Source: CAXBNB01 sp040151475 (GTDB lineage: Bacteria > Bacteroidota > Bacteroidia > Cytophagales > Cyclobacteriaceae). From it: a DNA stretch of 64,000 bases. Positions 44,667 through 53,827 of the stretch are shown piece by piece. Every line of letters begins with the position of its first letter. Position 1 is the stretch's first letter. Below the pieces are notes generated by a model that worked only from the letters and a program-made list of their open reading frames with translations, was not told the DNA's origin and ran no database searches. The stretch lies in the NCBI RefSeq assembly GCF_040151475.1, contig NZ_JBDKWG010000122.1:62001-126000 (forward strand). The letters run 5' to 3'. The position numbers were made by a program, and so were the translations under genes.

Positions 44667-45020
44667 ATGGATATCGAATCATATAGAAACTATTGTATTT
44701 CCAAGCCTTTTGTAACAGAGGAATTTCCATTTGATGTCAATACTCTGGTATTTAAAGTAATGGGAAAAATGTTTGCCCTTACAAACGTAGAAGCATTCGC
44801 AAGTGTCAACCTTAAGTGCGACCCTGAAATGGCTGTGGAACTGAGAGAAACTTACCCGGCTGTTATTCCCGGCTACCACATGAATAAAAAGCATTGGAAT
44901 ACTGTACTGATGGATGGTAGCCTGAGTGATGACCAAATCAAAGAATGGACTGATCTTTCATATCAGTTGGTTGTAGATAAACTGCCAAAAGCAGAAAGAG
45001 AAAAGATTAACCAATCTTAA
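44667..45020 (+). CDS. MmcQ/YjbR family protein
   Basis: 117 residues with the family pattern: YCISKPFVTEEFPFD near the start, VFKVMGKMFALTNV, PEMAVELRETYPAVIPGYHMNKKHWNTV and a final LSYQLVVDKLPK. The fold is a CyaY-like DNA-binding domain of unclear cellular role. No residues outside the family norm are noticed. Confidence 0.85.
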   Translation: MDIESYRNYCISKPFVTEEFPFDVNTLVFKVMGKMFALTNVEAFASVNLKCDPEMAVELRETYPAVIPGYHMNKKHWNTVLMDGSLSDDQIKEWTDLSYQLVVDKLPKAEREKINQS

Positions 45021-45158
45021 AAAAATAGTCTTTTTTACCTTCGAAAAGGCGGTGTATTCCAATAATTTAAAACCCAAATCATTCCCTATTGTAGAAAATA
45101 TTTTACATTTTTGGCAGTTAGTACTTTGTGTTATGATACTCTACCTAAATTTTCTTAC

Positions 45159-45875
45159 GTGGCAGTGAGATATATAGTATATACTATAGCAATTGCCATT
45201 GGGCTTGTCGTATCTTCTTGTAAGGACAAGGTGATATGCCCTGCATTTCAAAGTACTTATATTTTGAATGACTCCATACGAATGGCTAAATACTCATTAT
45301 TTGGAGAAGATTCATTACCAAAATTTCAGATAGCGTCAAGGAGAAACAAATATGGTATTAGTGAGAAATATCGTTTCTTTGATTTTTTCAGAAAAAACTA
45401 TGACCTCAGAACTGCTCCGAAAAAGAATCAGCTGGGGCCACCAGCCAAAGATTCATTGTTTGTGCATCCCGGCGATACTTTAGATTTGATGGATGAAGGA
45501 GAATTCATCGCAAGCGATTTTGCGAATTCAGACTCATTGACAACAGATTCGTTGGCAATTGTACCAGACGTAGTAGCTTCTAACAATACCGAACCACAAG
45601 GACCAAAATATAAGTACCGTTACGATCAGAGAAATCCCTACAGTACTGAGCAGATTTACTACAACAAGTATTTTGGGGAAATGTTGGTAGATAAAAGACC
45701 TCCCCCAAAACCCGTGGAAGAAAAGGTAGAAGAAACGATCGTTGAAAGTGATACTACAGCTTCTTCAGGTAAAAAGCTGGTTCCCGGTTTTTTAAAGAAA
45801 AAGAAAAAATCAAAGGAAGAAGAAACCGAACCTGAAGGTGAACCAGTAGAAACAGAAGAAACCGAAGGACAATAA
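45159..45875 (+). CDS. Lipoprotein of unknown function
   Basis: 238 residues if started at GTG 45159 (MAVRYIVYTIAIAIGLVVSSC), which gives a proper lipoprotein signal with lipobox VSSC; a TTG at 45111 extends the frame but adds a non-signal leader. The middle contains YRFFDFFRKNYDLRTAPKK and a YDQRNPYSTEQIYYNKYFG block. The C-terminal ~60 residues are rich in Lys, Glu and Pro with repeated KKKKK and EEE runs. Not recognised. It could be an outer membrane-linked structural lipoprotein. Confidence 0.65.
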   Translation: MAVRYIVYTIAIAIGLVVSSCKDKVICPAFQSTYILNDSIRMAKYSLFGEDSLPKFQIASRRNKYGISEKYRFFDFFRKNYDLRTAPKKNQLGPPAKDSLFVHPGDTLDLMDEGEFIASDFANSDSLTTDSLAIVPDVVASNNTEPQGPKYKYRYDQRNPYSTEQIYYNKYFGEMLVDKRPPPKPVEEKVEETIVESDTTASSGKKLVPGFLKKKKKSKEEETEPEGEPVETEETEGQ

Positions 45876-45968
45876 TCCTGATCCCATAATTATATCAATC
45901 CTATTATAGGTTTTGTTGATCAAGCTTAATATTGGTTGTAATTTTCCACCTTTTAATTCTATTTCTCA

Positions 45969-47228
45969 ATGCTTCAAAATGCACATCCATTAGCCGAACG
46001 ATTGAGACCTTCCTCATTAGCAGAGATGGTAGGGCAAGAGCATTTAAAAGGAATATTGACACGAGCACTAAAATCTGGTGCTGTTCCTTCTTTGATTTTT
46101 TGGGGACCTCCCGGAGTTGGTAAAACAACTATTGCTAATATCATAGCCAATGAAGCCAAACTTCCATTTTATACACTAAGTGCTATCAGTGCTGGTGTAA
46201 AAGATGTGAGGGACGTGATCCAACGGGCAAAGATGGGGACTAAATCTATTTTGTTCATTGATGAAATACACAGGTTTAACAAGTCTCAACAAGATGCATT
46301 GTTAGGTGCTGTAGAAAAGGGTTACATCATACTTATAGGTGCTACTACCGAGAATCCAAGTTTTGAAGTCAATTCAGCACTCTTATCCAGATGTCAGGTT
46401 TATACTTTAAAACCGTTATCTGAGGAAAATCTTTTGGAACTCTTGAATATAGCATTAAAAAAGGATGCTGTGTTGTCAAAGAAGAAGGTGAAAATAGAGG
46501 AAACCGGTGCTTTGCTGAAACTCTCCGGTGGAGATGCAAGGAAATTCCTGAACCTCGTGGAGATGACGATTGAATCATCTTCGGATGTAAAAATAAAAAT
46601 AACTGATGTTCAGGTGACAGAAGTGGCACAAAGAAAAACTGCCATCTACGACAAAAAAGGGGAAATGCACTATGATATCATTTCTGCCTTTATCAAGTCC
46701 ATCAGAGGAAGTGATCCCAATGCCGCAGTATATTATCTGGCAAGAATGATAGAAGGTGGCGAAGATGTAAAATTTATTGCCAGAAGAATGTTGATACTAG
46801 CTTCAGAAGATATTGGTAATGCCAATCCCACGGCACTGGTTATAGCAAACAATGCCTTTCAGGCTGTCAACGTCATTGGCTATCCGGAAGCCCGGATCAT
46901 ATTGTCACAATGCGTTATATACCTTGCCTGTTCCGCCAAAAGCAATGCCAGTTATATGGCAATCAATAAGGCACAACATATTGTAAAAGAAACAGGTGAC
47001 CTGCCTGTACCCCTTGAACTAAGAAACTCCCCCACAAAACTGATGAAGGATATGGGCTATGGCAAAGGATATCAATATGCACACGACCATGCAGGAAATT
47101 TTGTAGCTGCAGAATTTTTACCAAAGGAAATCAAAGGGACAAAACTCTATGAGCCGGGTAAAAATCCCAGGGAAGAAGATATGAGAAATAAGCTTAGAAG
47201 TCAATGGAAGGATAAGTATGGATATTGA
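45969..47228 (+). CDS. rarA: Replication-associated recombination protein A
   Basis: 419 residues. An N-terminal LAERLRPSSLAEMVGQEHL start, Walker A GPPGVGKTTIANI, Walker B LFIDEIHRFNKSQQDALL, sensor 1 IGATTENPSFEVNSALLSRC, then the C-terminal MgsA-type tetramerisation domain (YDIISAFIKSIRGSDPNAAVY, LASEDIGNANP). It acts at stalled replication forks and is a clamp-loader-related AAA+ ATPase. It lies downstream of the lipoprotein gene with a 93-bp gap. Confidence 0.95.
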   Translation: MLQNAHPLAERLRPSSLAEMVGQEHLKGILTRALKSGAVPSLIFWGPPGVGKTTIANIIANEAKLPFYTLSAISAGVKDVRDVIQRAKMGTKSILFIDEIHRFNKSQQDALLGAVEKGYIILIGATTENPSFEVNSALLSRCQVYTLKPLSEENLLELLNIALKKDAVLSKKKVKIEETGALLKLSGGDARKFLNLVEMTIESSSDVKIKITDVQVTEVAQRKTAIYDKKGEMHYDIISAFIKSIRGSDPNAAVYYLARMIEGGEDVKFIARRMLILASEDIGNANPTALVIANNAFQAVNVIGYPEARIILSQCVIYLACSAKSNASYMAINKAQHIVKETGDLPVPLELRNSPTKLMKDMGYGKGYQYAHDHAGNFVAAEFLPKEIKGTKLYEPGKNPREEDMRNKLRSQWKDKYGY

Positions 47229-47250
47229 CCAACTCTGATATTCTATCCAA

Positions 47251-47309
47251 TTGTTAACAAAAGTAGAACCTTTATCAGTTGGACTGAAAAAGGTTCGTTA
47301 AGTTAACAA
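47251..47309. terminator. Nested inverted repeat between rarA and the DUF6428 gene
   Basis: The inner hairpin GAACCTTT...AAAGGTTC with TCAGT/ACTGA (47266-47296) is enclosed by an outer pair TTGTTAAC (47251-47258) and GTTAACAA (47302-47309). It sits between convergent genes, with no T-run directly after it, and the outer arm overlaps the DUF6428 stop codon. Confidence 0.5.
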
Positions 47310-47746
47310 CAAGCACGTTCTCCCTTATAAGTCAAACTGGGTTTGCATACCGTTGGCTTCACAAATAGTTGAACATTAATGGTTCCATCATGTTCTTCTA
47401 CATTTCTGATACTAAAATGAGAAGTACGAATAGTAGAATCACCATATTCAAAAAATATTTCTGCGTCAGATTTGATAGGAGATTTCGAATGCACTTTTTC
47501 GAAAATTGACAATGCCTTTTGAGATGTCCATGGCTTTCTTATTTTTTCATTCGGGTTAATCAGAAGTTGAACAATGGTCTGATTATAGGTATCAGGGTTT
47601 CCACCACAATCAACAGAATTAACAGTCGCATTTTTGATTTCTGTGATGTGATACGTAGGCAATATAAATTTACCTTTCTCTATTTCAAATTGTAACCTCG
47701 ATGTGGAATGATTTTCTAATAGTGTGGTGAATTCTTGTGTTTTCAT
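47303..47746 (-). CDS. DUF6428-like protein
   Basis: 147 residues. LQFEIEKGKFILPTYHITEIKN, VDCGGNPDTYNQTIVQLLI and AEIFFEYGDSTIRTSHFSI match the DUF6428 family as I remember it from arsenic-resistance operons of Bacteroidota. The tail KPTVCKPSLTYKGERACC has three Cys, which suits a metal- or thiol-linked role. No arsR, arsM or arsenite pump is adjacent. The 30-bp palindrome 70 bp upstream is of the type bound by ArsR-family repressors. Confidence 0.7.
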   Translation of the reverse strand: MKTQEFTTLLENHSTSRLQFEIEKGKFILPTYHITEIKNATVNSVDCGGNPDTYNQTIVQLLINPNEKIRKPWTSQKALSIFEKVHSKSPIKSDAEIFFEYGDSTIRTSHFSIRNVEEHDGTINVQLFVKPTVCKPSLTYKGERACC

Positions 47747-48047
47747 AACAGCTTGTTTTAATTTAAATATTTGATTATTGTAGGTTACCAGTGGTATTGA
47801 ATTTCAATCAATACTACCATTAATCGTAATATTACGATTAATGGTTTCACTATGTGTGCTTTTTTATAAAAAACTTCTCAGTATCTAACAAGGAATGAAC
47901 ATAAAATCACCAATAACAAAATTCATTCTAAGAATATTCCAACTTGGATTTCAACAAAAGATAAATAAGGCTGGTATCTACTCTTTTAGCATGCATAAAA
48001 TAGAATGATCTTATTTTTAAGTCTATATTAGTGTTGTAAATAGAAAA
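47747..48047. other. Divergent intergenic region with a palindrome
   Basis: This ~300-bp gap between the DUF6428 gene and the propeller kinase gene contains the 30-bp palindrome at 47816-47845 and otherwise A+T-rich sequence with no gene seen. Confidence 0.5.
47816..47845. promoter_or_regulatory. 30-bp perfect palindrome, probable ArsR-type operator
   Basis: ACCATTAATCGTAAT followed by its exact reverse complement ATTACGATTAATGGT. Perfect two-fold symmetry over 30 bp with the core ATCGTAATATTACGAT is typical of repressor operators. It lies 70 bp before the DUF6428 gene and 203 bp before the kinase gene. A stem-loop is unlikely because there is no loop. Confidence 0.7.
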
Positions 48048-51000
48048 ATGACAGCAAAATTTCATACATACTCTTTTTCAGCATTCCTGCTGTTGTTTTG
48101 TAGCTATGACGGTTGGTCTGATGATCGGAGAACAGGCTTTGATCCAAATCTTTCTTTGAATCAAATGATTATGGATCAGTGGACCAATAAAAACGGACTA
48201 CTGTCCAGCAACCTTACTTCAGTATATCAATCTCAAAATGGCTTTATTTGGGTCACAGGCCACAATGGTTTACAGAGATTTGATGGCGTTAATTTCGAAT
48301 CATATACAGTACTTAATATCCCTTTTTTAAATTCCAATTCCTTTTATCGCATTTTCGAGTTTGAAAAGGATTCCCTCTGGTTTACCACTGAGCGTAGTGG
48401 CATTGTAGGTATGCACAACAATGTTGCATTTTCATTTAATGGTAATAACATTATTCCGAAAGCTATTATCACAATGTTTCGTTCAGACAAAGATGAATTG
48501 TGGATTGGAACTAAAAATAGTGGTTTGTATTATAAAAAGGGAAAAGGCGATCCTCAAAAGGTCTCCGAAATTCCCGAGATCACAATAAACAATATCATAT
48601 CTGATTCGCAGGGTAACATATGGGTAGCGACTGACGGAAAAGGGCTGTATAAGATTTCCTCTCAGCAGACAATAATAGAATATAACAAAGAATCAGGTTT
48701 GATTAGTAATGTTGTCAATCACCTTCAAATTGACAACAATGACAACATTTATGTGGCTACTCTAGATGGGGTCAATATTATTGAGCACAATAAAATACTA
48801 AAAATTGATGCTTTTGATGGATTAGATGTTAATCAGATTAAAATAGATGACTATGGCACCATTTGGCTGGCAACTGAAGAGGGAGTAGCAAGGTGGAATG
48901 CCAAATCTAAAATTTTTGAATTGTTTTCAGAGGATGACGGACTTCCTGCCAGACAAGTATCAGGATTGACTTTTGATAAAGAAGGTAGTCTGTGGGTAAG
49001 TACCAAAAAAGCCGGATTGGTAAGATTCCGAATCGGTAAGATTACTACGATTTCCACATTGGATGGCCTTACTTCTGACAAAATCAATATTATAGGAAAA
49101 AATGACGGCACATTATATATTGGAACTGATAATGGTGAAATCAACTTATTGAACAGCGGAAATATCACTCAATTGAATTATGACATTGATATGGAAGGCA
49201 AAGGAATAAGAGATTTTTTATTTGATTCTAAAAAGAGACAATGGGTAGTAAACTACAGTGGTGTTTTAAAAATTGAAAATGGTGTCAAGAAAAAATATGA
49301 TATTGATAATGGTCTTCCTTCCAGTGAAGTCAGAAGAATTTTTCAAGACTCCAAAGAACGAATTTGGATCGGAACAAGAACCGGAGGATTGGTTGATTTT
49401 GATGAAAAATCGGGAAGTACCATATATGACAAGTCCAATGGACTGAGCTCAAACTATATTCTTTCAATTGAAGAGGATTTGAAAGGAAATATTGTGATAG
49501 GGACAAATGCCGGAGGTTTAAGTACAATAGATGAAAAAGATTCTGTTTCTACTTTTCATTTTCAAAATGATGATTCCGGTATTCTAATCTTCAACACCCA
49601 CATAGATGAAAATAATGGTTATTTACTATGCACCAACATAGGGTTGTATTATTTCATTGACGGGGAGTTTACTAACATCCAAATAGGTTCAGATGCTAAC
49701 CCAAAAACATTTTTTGACCTGATTGATGACACGATTGGAGGATACTGGTTAACCTCAAATTTTGGAATTCTGAGAATAGAAAAATCAGACATAGAAAAAC
49801 AACTCAACGGAGAACTCTCTTTCATCAAATATGACTTGTACGACAACAATGAAGGCATGCTGAACAATGAATGTACAGGGGCTACCCGTTCATTTTTGGA
49901 TACGGAAACCGGAAAGATATATATTCCTACTTTTCAGGGAGTTGCTGTAGTTGACCCTTCAATTAACCTTACAAATGAGACAATCCCCGAGGTATATATT
50001 ACCTCACTAAAAGTGGATGATAATCCTCTAAATGTAAATAACAGTCCGCTTAAAATAGCACCAGGAGCACTTAGATATACGTTCGATTTCACAGCTCTGA
50101 GCTACCTTTCACCAGCTAAAGTAACTTTCAAATACAAATTAGAGGGGTTTGACAAAGACTGGATTGGACCTGTACACAACAGATCAGTAGAATATACCAA
50201 CTTACCCTATGGCAACTACACCTTCAAAGTAAGAGGAACCAATAGCAGCGGTATATGGAATGAACAGGGAGCAAATTTATCATTTTTTGTAACTCCATTT
50301 TTTTATAAAACAGTATGGTTTTATCTCATTTGCGCACTGTTTATTACACTTATTCTGGGATTGATATACAAATGGAGAATCAGGGATATTACAGCCAGAA
50401 ATCAGGCTCTGGCAAAAATCAATACTGAATTAGACCGATTTGTCTATAGTACTTCTCATGATTTGAGAGCCCCATTGGCCTCTACCATAAGTCTGATAAA
50501 TATTGCCCGAATGGAATCATCTTCGGAAGTAAAAAATGAGTATATCGATTTGATAGAGGGGTGTATGAACAAAATGGATCACTTTATTAGCGACATCATC
50601 GACTTTTCAAGAAATAAGAATGCAGAAGTCAAATCTGTCATGTTTAATATTAAAGAACTTGCCTCTGAAATATTTGCTAATCTGAAATATTTAGATCACG
50701 CAGCTACTTTGAAATCAGAAATTGAAGTAATAGGAGACAATATTATTTCAGGCGACATGTTAAGAATCAAAATGATCTTAAGCAATCTCATCACCAATGC
50801 CATACTCTATTCCAATGATAAAAATCCATATGTGAAGGTACTGATAGACACCAGCAAATCACCGATGGAAATCACAATAGAAGACAATGGTATTGGTATA
50901 TCAGAAGTAGAAAAAAATAAAGTGTTTGAGATGTTTTACCGGGCAAATGATAAGAGTAAAGGATCGGGATTGGGGCTATACATAGTAAAAGAAACCGTAG

Positions 51001-51086
51001 ACAAACTGGGAGGTAAAATTAAAATGAAGTCTAAATTGGGTGAAGGTACTACCTTCAGGATTTCACTTCCAAATCTTAACAAATAA
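48048..51086 (+). CDS. Beta-propeller sensor histidine kinase
   Basis: 1012 residues. A signal-like N-terminus (FSAFLLLFCSYDGWS) precedes ~13 Reg_prop repeats making two seven-bladed propellers (residues ~45-660; units like GLPSSEVRRIFQDSKERIWIG), a Y_Y_Y domain (FKYKLEGFDKDWIGP...YGNYTFKVRG), one membrane helix (~755-773), HisKA with His near 804 (STSHDLRAPL), and HATPase with the N box NLITNAILYSND, G1 EDNGIGIS and G2 GSGLGLYIVKE. No receiver or AraC domain follows, unlike the hybrid systems of polysaccharide loci. It senses an extracellular ligand. The 36-bp gap to the FucP-like transporter gene suggests one operon. Confidence 0.92.
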   Translation: MTAKFHTYSFSAFLLLFCSYDGWSDDRRTGFDPNLSLNQMIMDQWTNKNGLLSSNLTSVYQSQNGFIWVTGHNGLQRFDGVNFESYTVLNIPFLNSNSFYRIFEFEKDSLWFTTERSGIVGMHNNVAFSFNGNNIIPKAIITMFRSDKDELWIGTKNSGLYYKKGKGDPQKVSEIPEITINNIISDSQGNIWVATDGKGLYKISSQQTIIEYNKESGLISNVVNHLQIDNNDNIYVATLDGVNIIEHNKILKIDAFDGLDVNQIKIDDYGTIWLATEEGVARWNAKSKIFELFSEDDGLPARQVSGLTFDKEGSLWVSTKKAGLVRFRIGKITTISTLDGLTSDKINIIGKNDGTLYIGTDNGEINLLNSGNITQLNYDIDMEGKGIRDFLFDSKKRQWVVNYSGVLKIENGVKKKYDIDNGLPSSEVRRIFQDSKERIWIGTRTGGLVDFDEKSGSTIYDKSNGLSSNYILSIEEDLKGNIVIGTNAGGLSTIDEKDSVSTFHFQNDDSGILIFNTHIDENNGYLLCTNIGLYYFIDGEFTNIQIGSDANPKTFFDLIDDTIGGYWLTSNFGILRIEKSDIEKQLNGELSFIKYDLYDNNEGMLNNECTGATRSFLDTETGKIYIPTFQGVAVVDPSINLTNETIPEVYITSLKVDDNPLNVNNSPLKIAPGALRYTFDFTALSYLSPAKVTFKYKLEGFDKDWIGPVHNRSVEYTNLPYGNYTFKVRGTNSSGIWNEQGANLSFFVTPFFYKTVWFYLICALFITLILGLIYKWRIRDITARNQALAKINTELDRFVYSTSHDLRAPLASTISLINIARMESSSEVKNEYIDLIEGCMNKMDHFISDIIDFSRNKNAEVKSVMFNIKELASEIFANLKYLDHAATLKSEIEVIGDNIISGDMLRIKMILSNLITNAILYSNDKNPYVKVLIDTSKSPMEITIEDNGIGISEVEKNKVFEMFYRANDKSKGSGLGLYIVKETVDKLGGKIKMKSKLGEGTTFRISLPNLNK

Positions 51087-51122
51087 TACATTTTTCAAAA
51101 TAAGTAACCAAAAGGTATAAAT

Positions 51123-52370
51123 ATGAATCACAGATACTTTCTGATTGGACTGATAATGTTGGTGTTTTTTGTAATATCTTATATTACAAATATTCTGGGA
51201 ACAATTATTCCCGATGTGATTTCAGGGTTTAATATAAGTGGAACATTGGCCGGTTTTCTTGCCTTTTCATTTTTTATAGCTTATGGTGTCATGTCTATTC
51301 CATCAGGTTTCTTATTAGAAAAATATCATGAACGTCCCATTTTGGTAGGTTCTTTCCTTTTGGTATTCATTGGCTCCTCCATTTTTGCACTATTCCCAAA
51401 TTACATAGCAGCTAGTTTGTCTCTTTTTATTATTGGATCGGGTATGGCAGCATTACAGGTAGCAGTCAATCCATTGCTTAGGGTATCAGCTGGAGAAGAA
51501 CATTTTGCTTTTTACTCTGTACTCGTTCAATTGGTCTTCGGCTTTGCATCTTATCTTAGTCCCTATACCTATACTTATCTGGTAAAATCCATAAAAGAGG
51601 TTTCTACAGACAAAGGCTTTTTCATCGAGTTTTTATCCAATAATGTACCTGCAAATTTGCCTTGGGTTTCTCTCTACTGGCTCTTTGCTGTTATAGCATT
51701 GGCAATGGTAGTGATTGTTTATTTTTCCAAATATCCCGAAGTAGAACTTCAGGAAGACGAGAAAGCCGGGAGAAAAGAAACCTATAAATTGCTACTCAAA
51801 GATAAATACGTCATACTATATTTCTTTGGCATATTTTCTTACGTAGGTTCAGAACAGGGAGTAGCCAACTGGGTTTCTCAATTTTTGTATCAATACCATG
51901 GTATGGATCCCCTACAGGAAGGAGCACAGGCAGTTTCTCTTTTTTGGGGCTTGCTGACAGCAGGTTGCTTGCTTGGGCTGATTCTATTGAAAATAATGGA
52001 TAGTAGAAAAGTATTAATTCTGTTTTCAGGTGCAGCTATAGTCACGCTCACTTTTGCTCTGTTTGGCAATGCTGATATCGCCTTGTTTGCTTTTCCACTC
52101 ATGGGGTTCTTCCTGTCGGTAATGTGGGGAGTGATCTTCTCTCTTGCATTAAACTCCATAAAAATGCACCATGGTTCATTTTCCGGTATTTTAGTTACAG
52201 GTATAGTCGGAGGAGCTTTCGTACCATTAATCATCGGAGGTATCAGCGACTTCTTTTCACTTAAAGTAGGCATGATGGTTCTTTATCTGACAGTAGGCTA
52301 TATTTTTGCCATCGGTTTTTGGGCCAACCCTTTGGTGAAAAATAAAACCATCTCATCTGGAAAAGAATAA
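51123..52370 (+). CDS. MFS sugar transporter, FucP type
   Basis: 415 residues with twelve predicted helices. The start YFLIGLIMLVFFVISYITNILG and the SGFLLEKYHERPILVG loop, NPLLRVSAGEE, and the FFGIFSYVGSEQGVANWVSQFL segment match the FucP/NagP family of sugar:H+ symporters in Bacteroidota. It most likely imports a monosaccharide such as fucose, glucose or N-acetylglucosamine; the sugar is not determined. It follows the propeller kinase by 36 bp and is followed by the DUF3109 gene after 14 bp. Confidence 0.88.
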   Translation: MNHRYFLIGLIMLVFFVISYITNILGTIIPDVISGFNISGTLAGFLAFSFFIAYGVMSIPSGFLLEKYHERPILVGSFLLVFIGSSIFALFPNYIAASLSLFIIGSGMAALQVAVNPLLRVSAGEEHFAFYSVLVQLVFGFASYLSPYTYTYLVKSIKEVSTDKGFFIEFLSNNVPANLPWVSLYWLFAVIALAMVVIVYFSKYPEVELQEDEKAGRKETYKLLLKDKYVILYFFGIFSYVGSEQGVANWVSQFLYQYHGMDPLQEGAQAVSLFWGLLTAGCLLGLILLKIMDSRKVLILFSGAAIVTLTFALFGNADIALFAFPLMGFFLSVMWGVIFSLALNSIKMHHGSFSGILVTGIVGGAFVPLIIGGISDFFSLKVGMMVLYLTVGYIFAIGFWANPLVKNKTISSGKE

Positions 52371-52384
52371 ACAGTCAAATTATC

Positions 52385-52951
52385 ATGATCATTGTTGGAA
52401 ACGCCGTTTTGTCTGATGACATCAAAGAAAAACAATTTGTTTGTGATCTGGACAAATGTAAAGGTGCGTGCTGTGTAGAAGGTGACCTGGGAGCTCCTTT
52501 GGAGGAAAGCGAGTTAGCCTTGGTAAATGACAGTCTGAAAGCAGTCAAACCCTATCTTTCGGCTGAAGGGTTAGCAGCAATTGAAAAAAATGGAGCTTAT
52601 CTGCTGGATGAAGAAGGAGACTACTCCACCACTACTATAGGTGGCAAGGAATGTGCTTTCGCCGTTTACGATCAAAGTGGTATGTTGCAATGCGCCATCG
52701 AACAAGCCCATAACGACGGAAAAACTGATTTCAAAAAACCAATATCCTGCCATCTTTATCCCATTCGTATTACAAAATACGACCATTACGATGCATTAAA
52801 CTACGATCGGTGGGACATTTGTGCAGCAGCTTGTACTCTTGGGGAAAAGCTAAAAGTTGCCGTATATAAATTCCTCAAAGAGCCTCTCATCCGAAAATAC
52901 GGTAAAGACTGGTACCAACAACTGGAAGATCAAATTTCAGAAAAAAGCTAA
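52385..52951 (+). CDS. DUF3109 family Cys-rich protein
   Basis: 188 residues. Cys20, Cys25, Cys29 and Cys30 form CX4CX3CC (CDLDKCKGACC), followed by later Cys in GGKECAF, MLQCAIEQ, ISCHLYP and DICAAACTLG, a pattern for an iron-sulfur or zinc site related to YkgJ. The function is not established. The body matches DUF3109 closely (GDLGAPLEESE, KPISCHLYPIRI, YGKDWYQQLE). It is 14 bp after the transporter gene and may be co-transcribed. Confidence 0.88.
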   Translation: MIIVGNAVLSDDIKEKQFVCDLDKCKGACCVEGDLGAPLEESELALVNDSLKAVKPYLSAEGLAAIEKNGAYLLDEEGDYSTTTIGGKECAFAVYDQSGMLQCAIEQAHNDGKTDFKKPISCHLYPIRITKYDHYDALNYDRWDICAAACTLGEKLKVAVYKFLKEPLIRKYGKDWYQQLEDQISEKS

Positions 52952-53246
52952 CACTATTTATTATTGACCAGGTTTTCTCCAAACCCGGACAAACAGTTTT
53001 TTTATATTGCTCAACCTATTGCTTGTGGTTTCGCTTTTTTACAATAGAAAGAGAACAGGTCAAAAATAGCACTTCTCTTGCTCTATCCCCATACTCCAAT
53101 TAGTTGACAACAATCGTCATTATTTCTGGTGAACTTCATCATACACTTTTGGTGATGCAAATCAAACCCGAAGTTGATATCCATCATAACTCCCTTATGA
53201 TCCCCAATCTAATTTTACACTCGTAAAAACAACAAACAAATAAGTC
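52952..53246. other. Intergenic region before the YceI gene
   Basis: No gene, repeat or clear hairpin is seen in this 295-bp stretch. A promoter for the yceI-barrel pair is expected near its end but no good TTTG/TAnnTTTG pair was found. Confidence 0.35.
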
Positions 53247-53807
53247 ATGAGATGTATAATATTTGGAATAATCGCTTTTTTCTATTCTTCATTTTTATTT
53301 GGTCAAGCCAATCATAAAATTGATTTAAAAACCAGTAATATCACTATAAAAGGTACCTCTTCCTTACATGACTGGGAGTCAGAAGCAACGGATTTTCAGG
53401 GAAGTGGATTATTTACCATAGAAGGAAATCAAATCACAAATGCGGAAGATATTCTAATCAAAGTGATGGTGAAATCCATAGAAAGTGGCAAATCTATAAT
53501 GGACGGAAAAACAATGGATGCCTTAAAAGAATCAAAATATCCAGTGATAAAATTCAGCTCTACAGAAACCAGTATTAAGGACAATCAAATAATCTGCAAA
53601 GGAAAAATGGAAATGGCAGGAGCATCAAAAATGATAACAGCTAATGTCGGTTACAAAGTGGTGCAGGGAGTTCCTGAGTTTACCGGTTCGATGAAAATAG
53701 TTATGAGTGAATATGGCATAGAACCACCGGTAGCAATGTTTGGTACTTTGAAAACCGGAGATGAAGTAACCATAGATTTTGAATTGAAATTTGTGTCAAA
53801 TAAGTAA
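53247..53807 (+). CDS. YceI-family lipid-binding protein
   Basis: 186 residues. Signal peptide MRCIIFGIIAFFYSSFLFGQ, then the YceI lipocalin-like barrel: IKGTSSLHDWESEATDFQG, GKTMDALKESKYPVIKFSST, GKMEMAGASKMI and VTIDFELKF. Members bind polyisoprenoids or quinones in the periplasm. It is 20 bp before the barrel gene and likely in one operon, so it may deliver a lipid or quinone to the envelope. Confidence 0.9.
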   Translation: MRCIIFGIIAFFYSSFLFGQANHKIDLKTSNITIKGTSSLHDWESEATDFQGSGLFTIEGNQITNAEDILIKVMVKSIESGKSIMDGKTMDALKESKYPVIKFSSTETSIKDNQIICKGKMEMAGASKMITANVGYKVVQGVPEFTGSMKIVMSEYGIEPPVAMFGTLKTGDEVTIDFELKFVSNK

Positions 53808-53827
53808 TAACCTAAATTAATAATAAG

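Noticed and set aside
45111..45158. TTG start for the lipoprotein gene
   Set aside because: It places a non-signal leader before a good lipoprotein signal peptide; GTG 45159 fits better.
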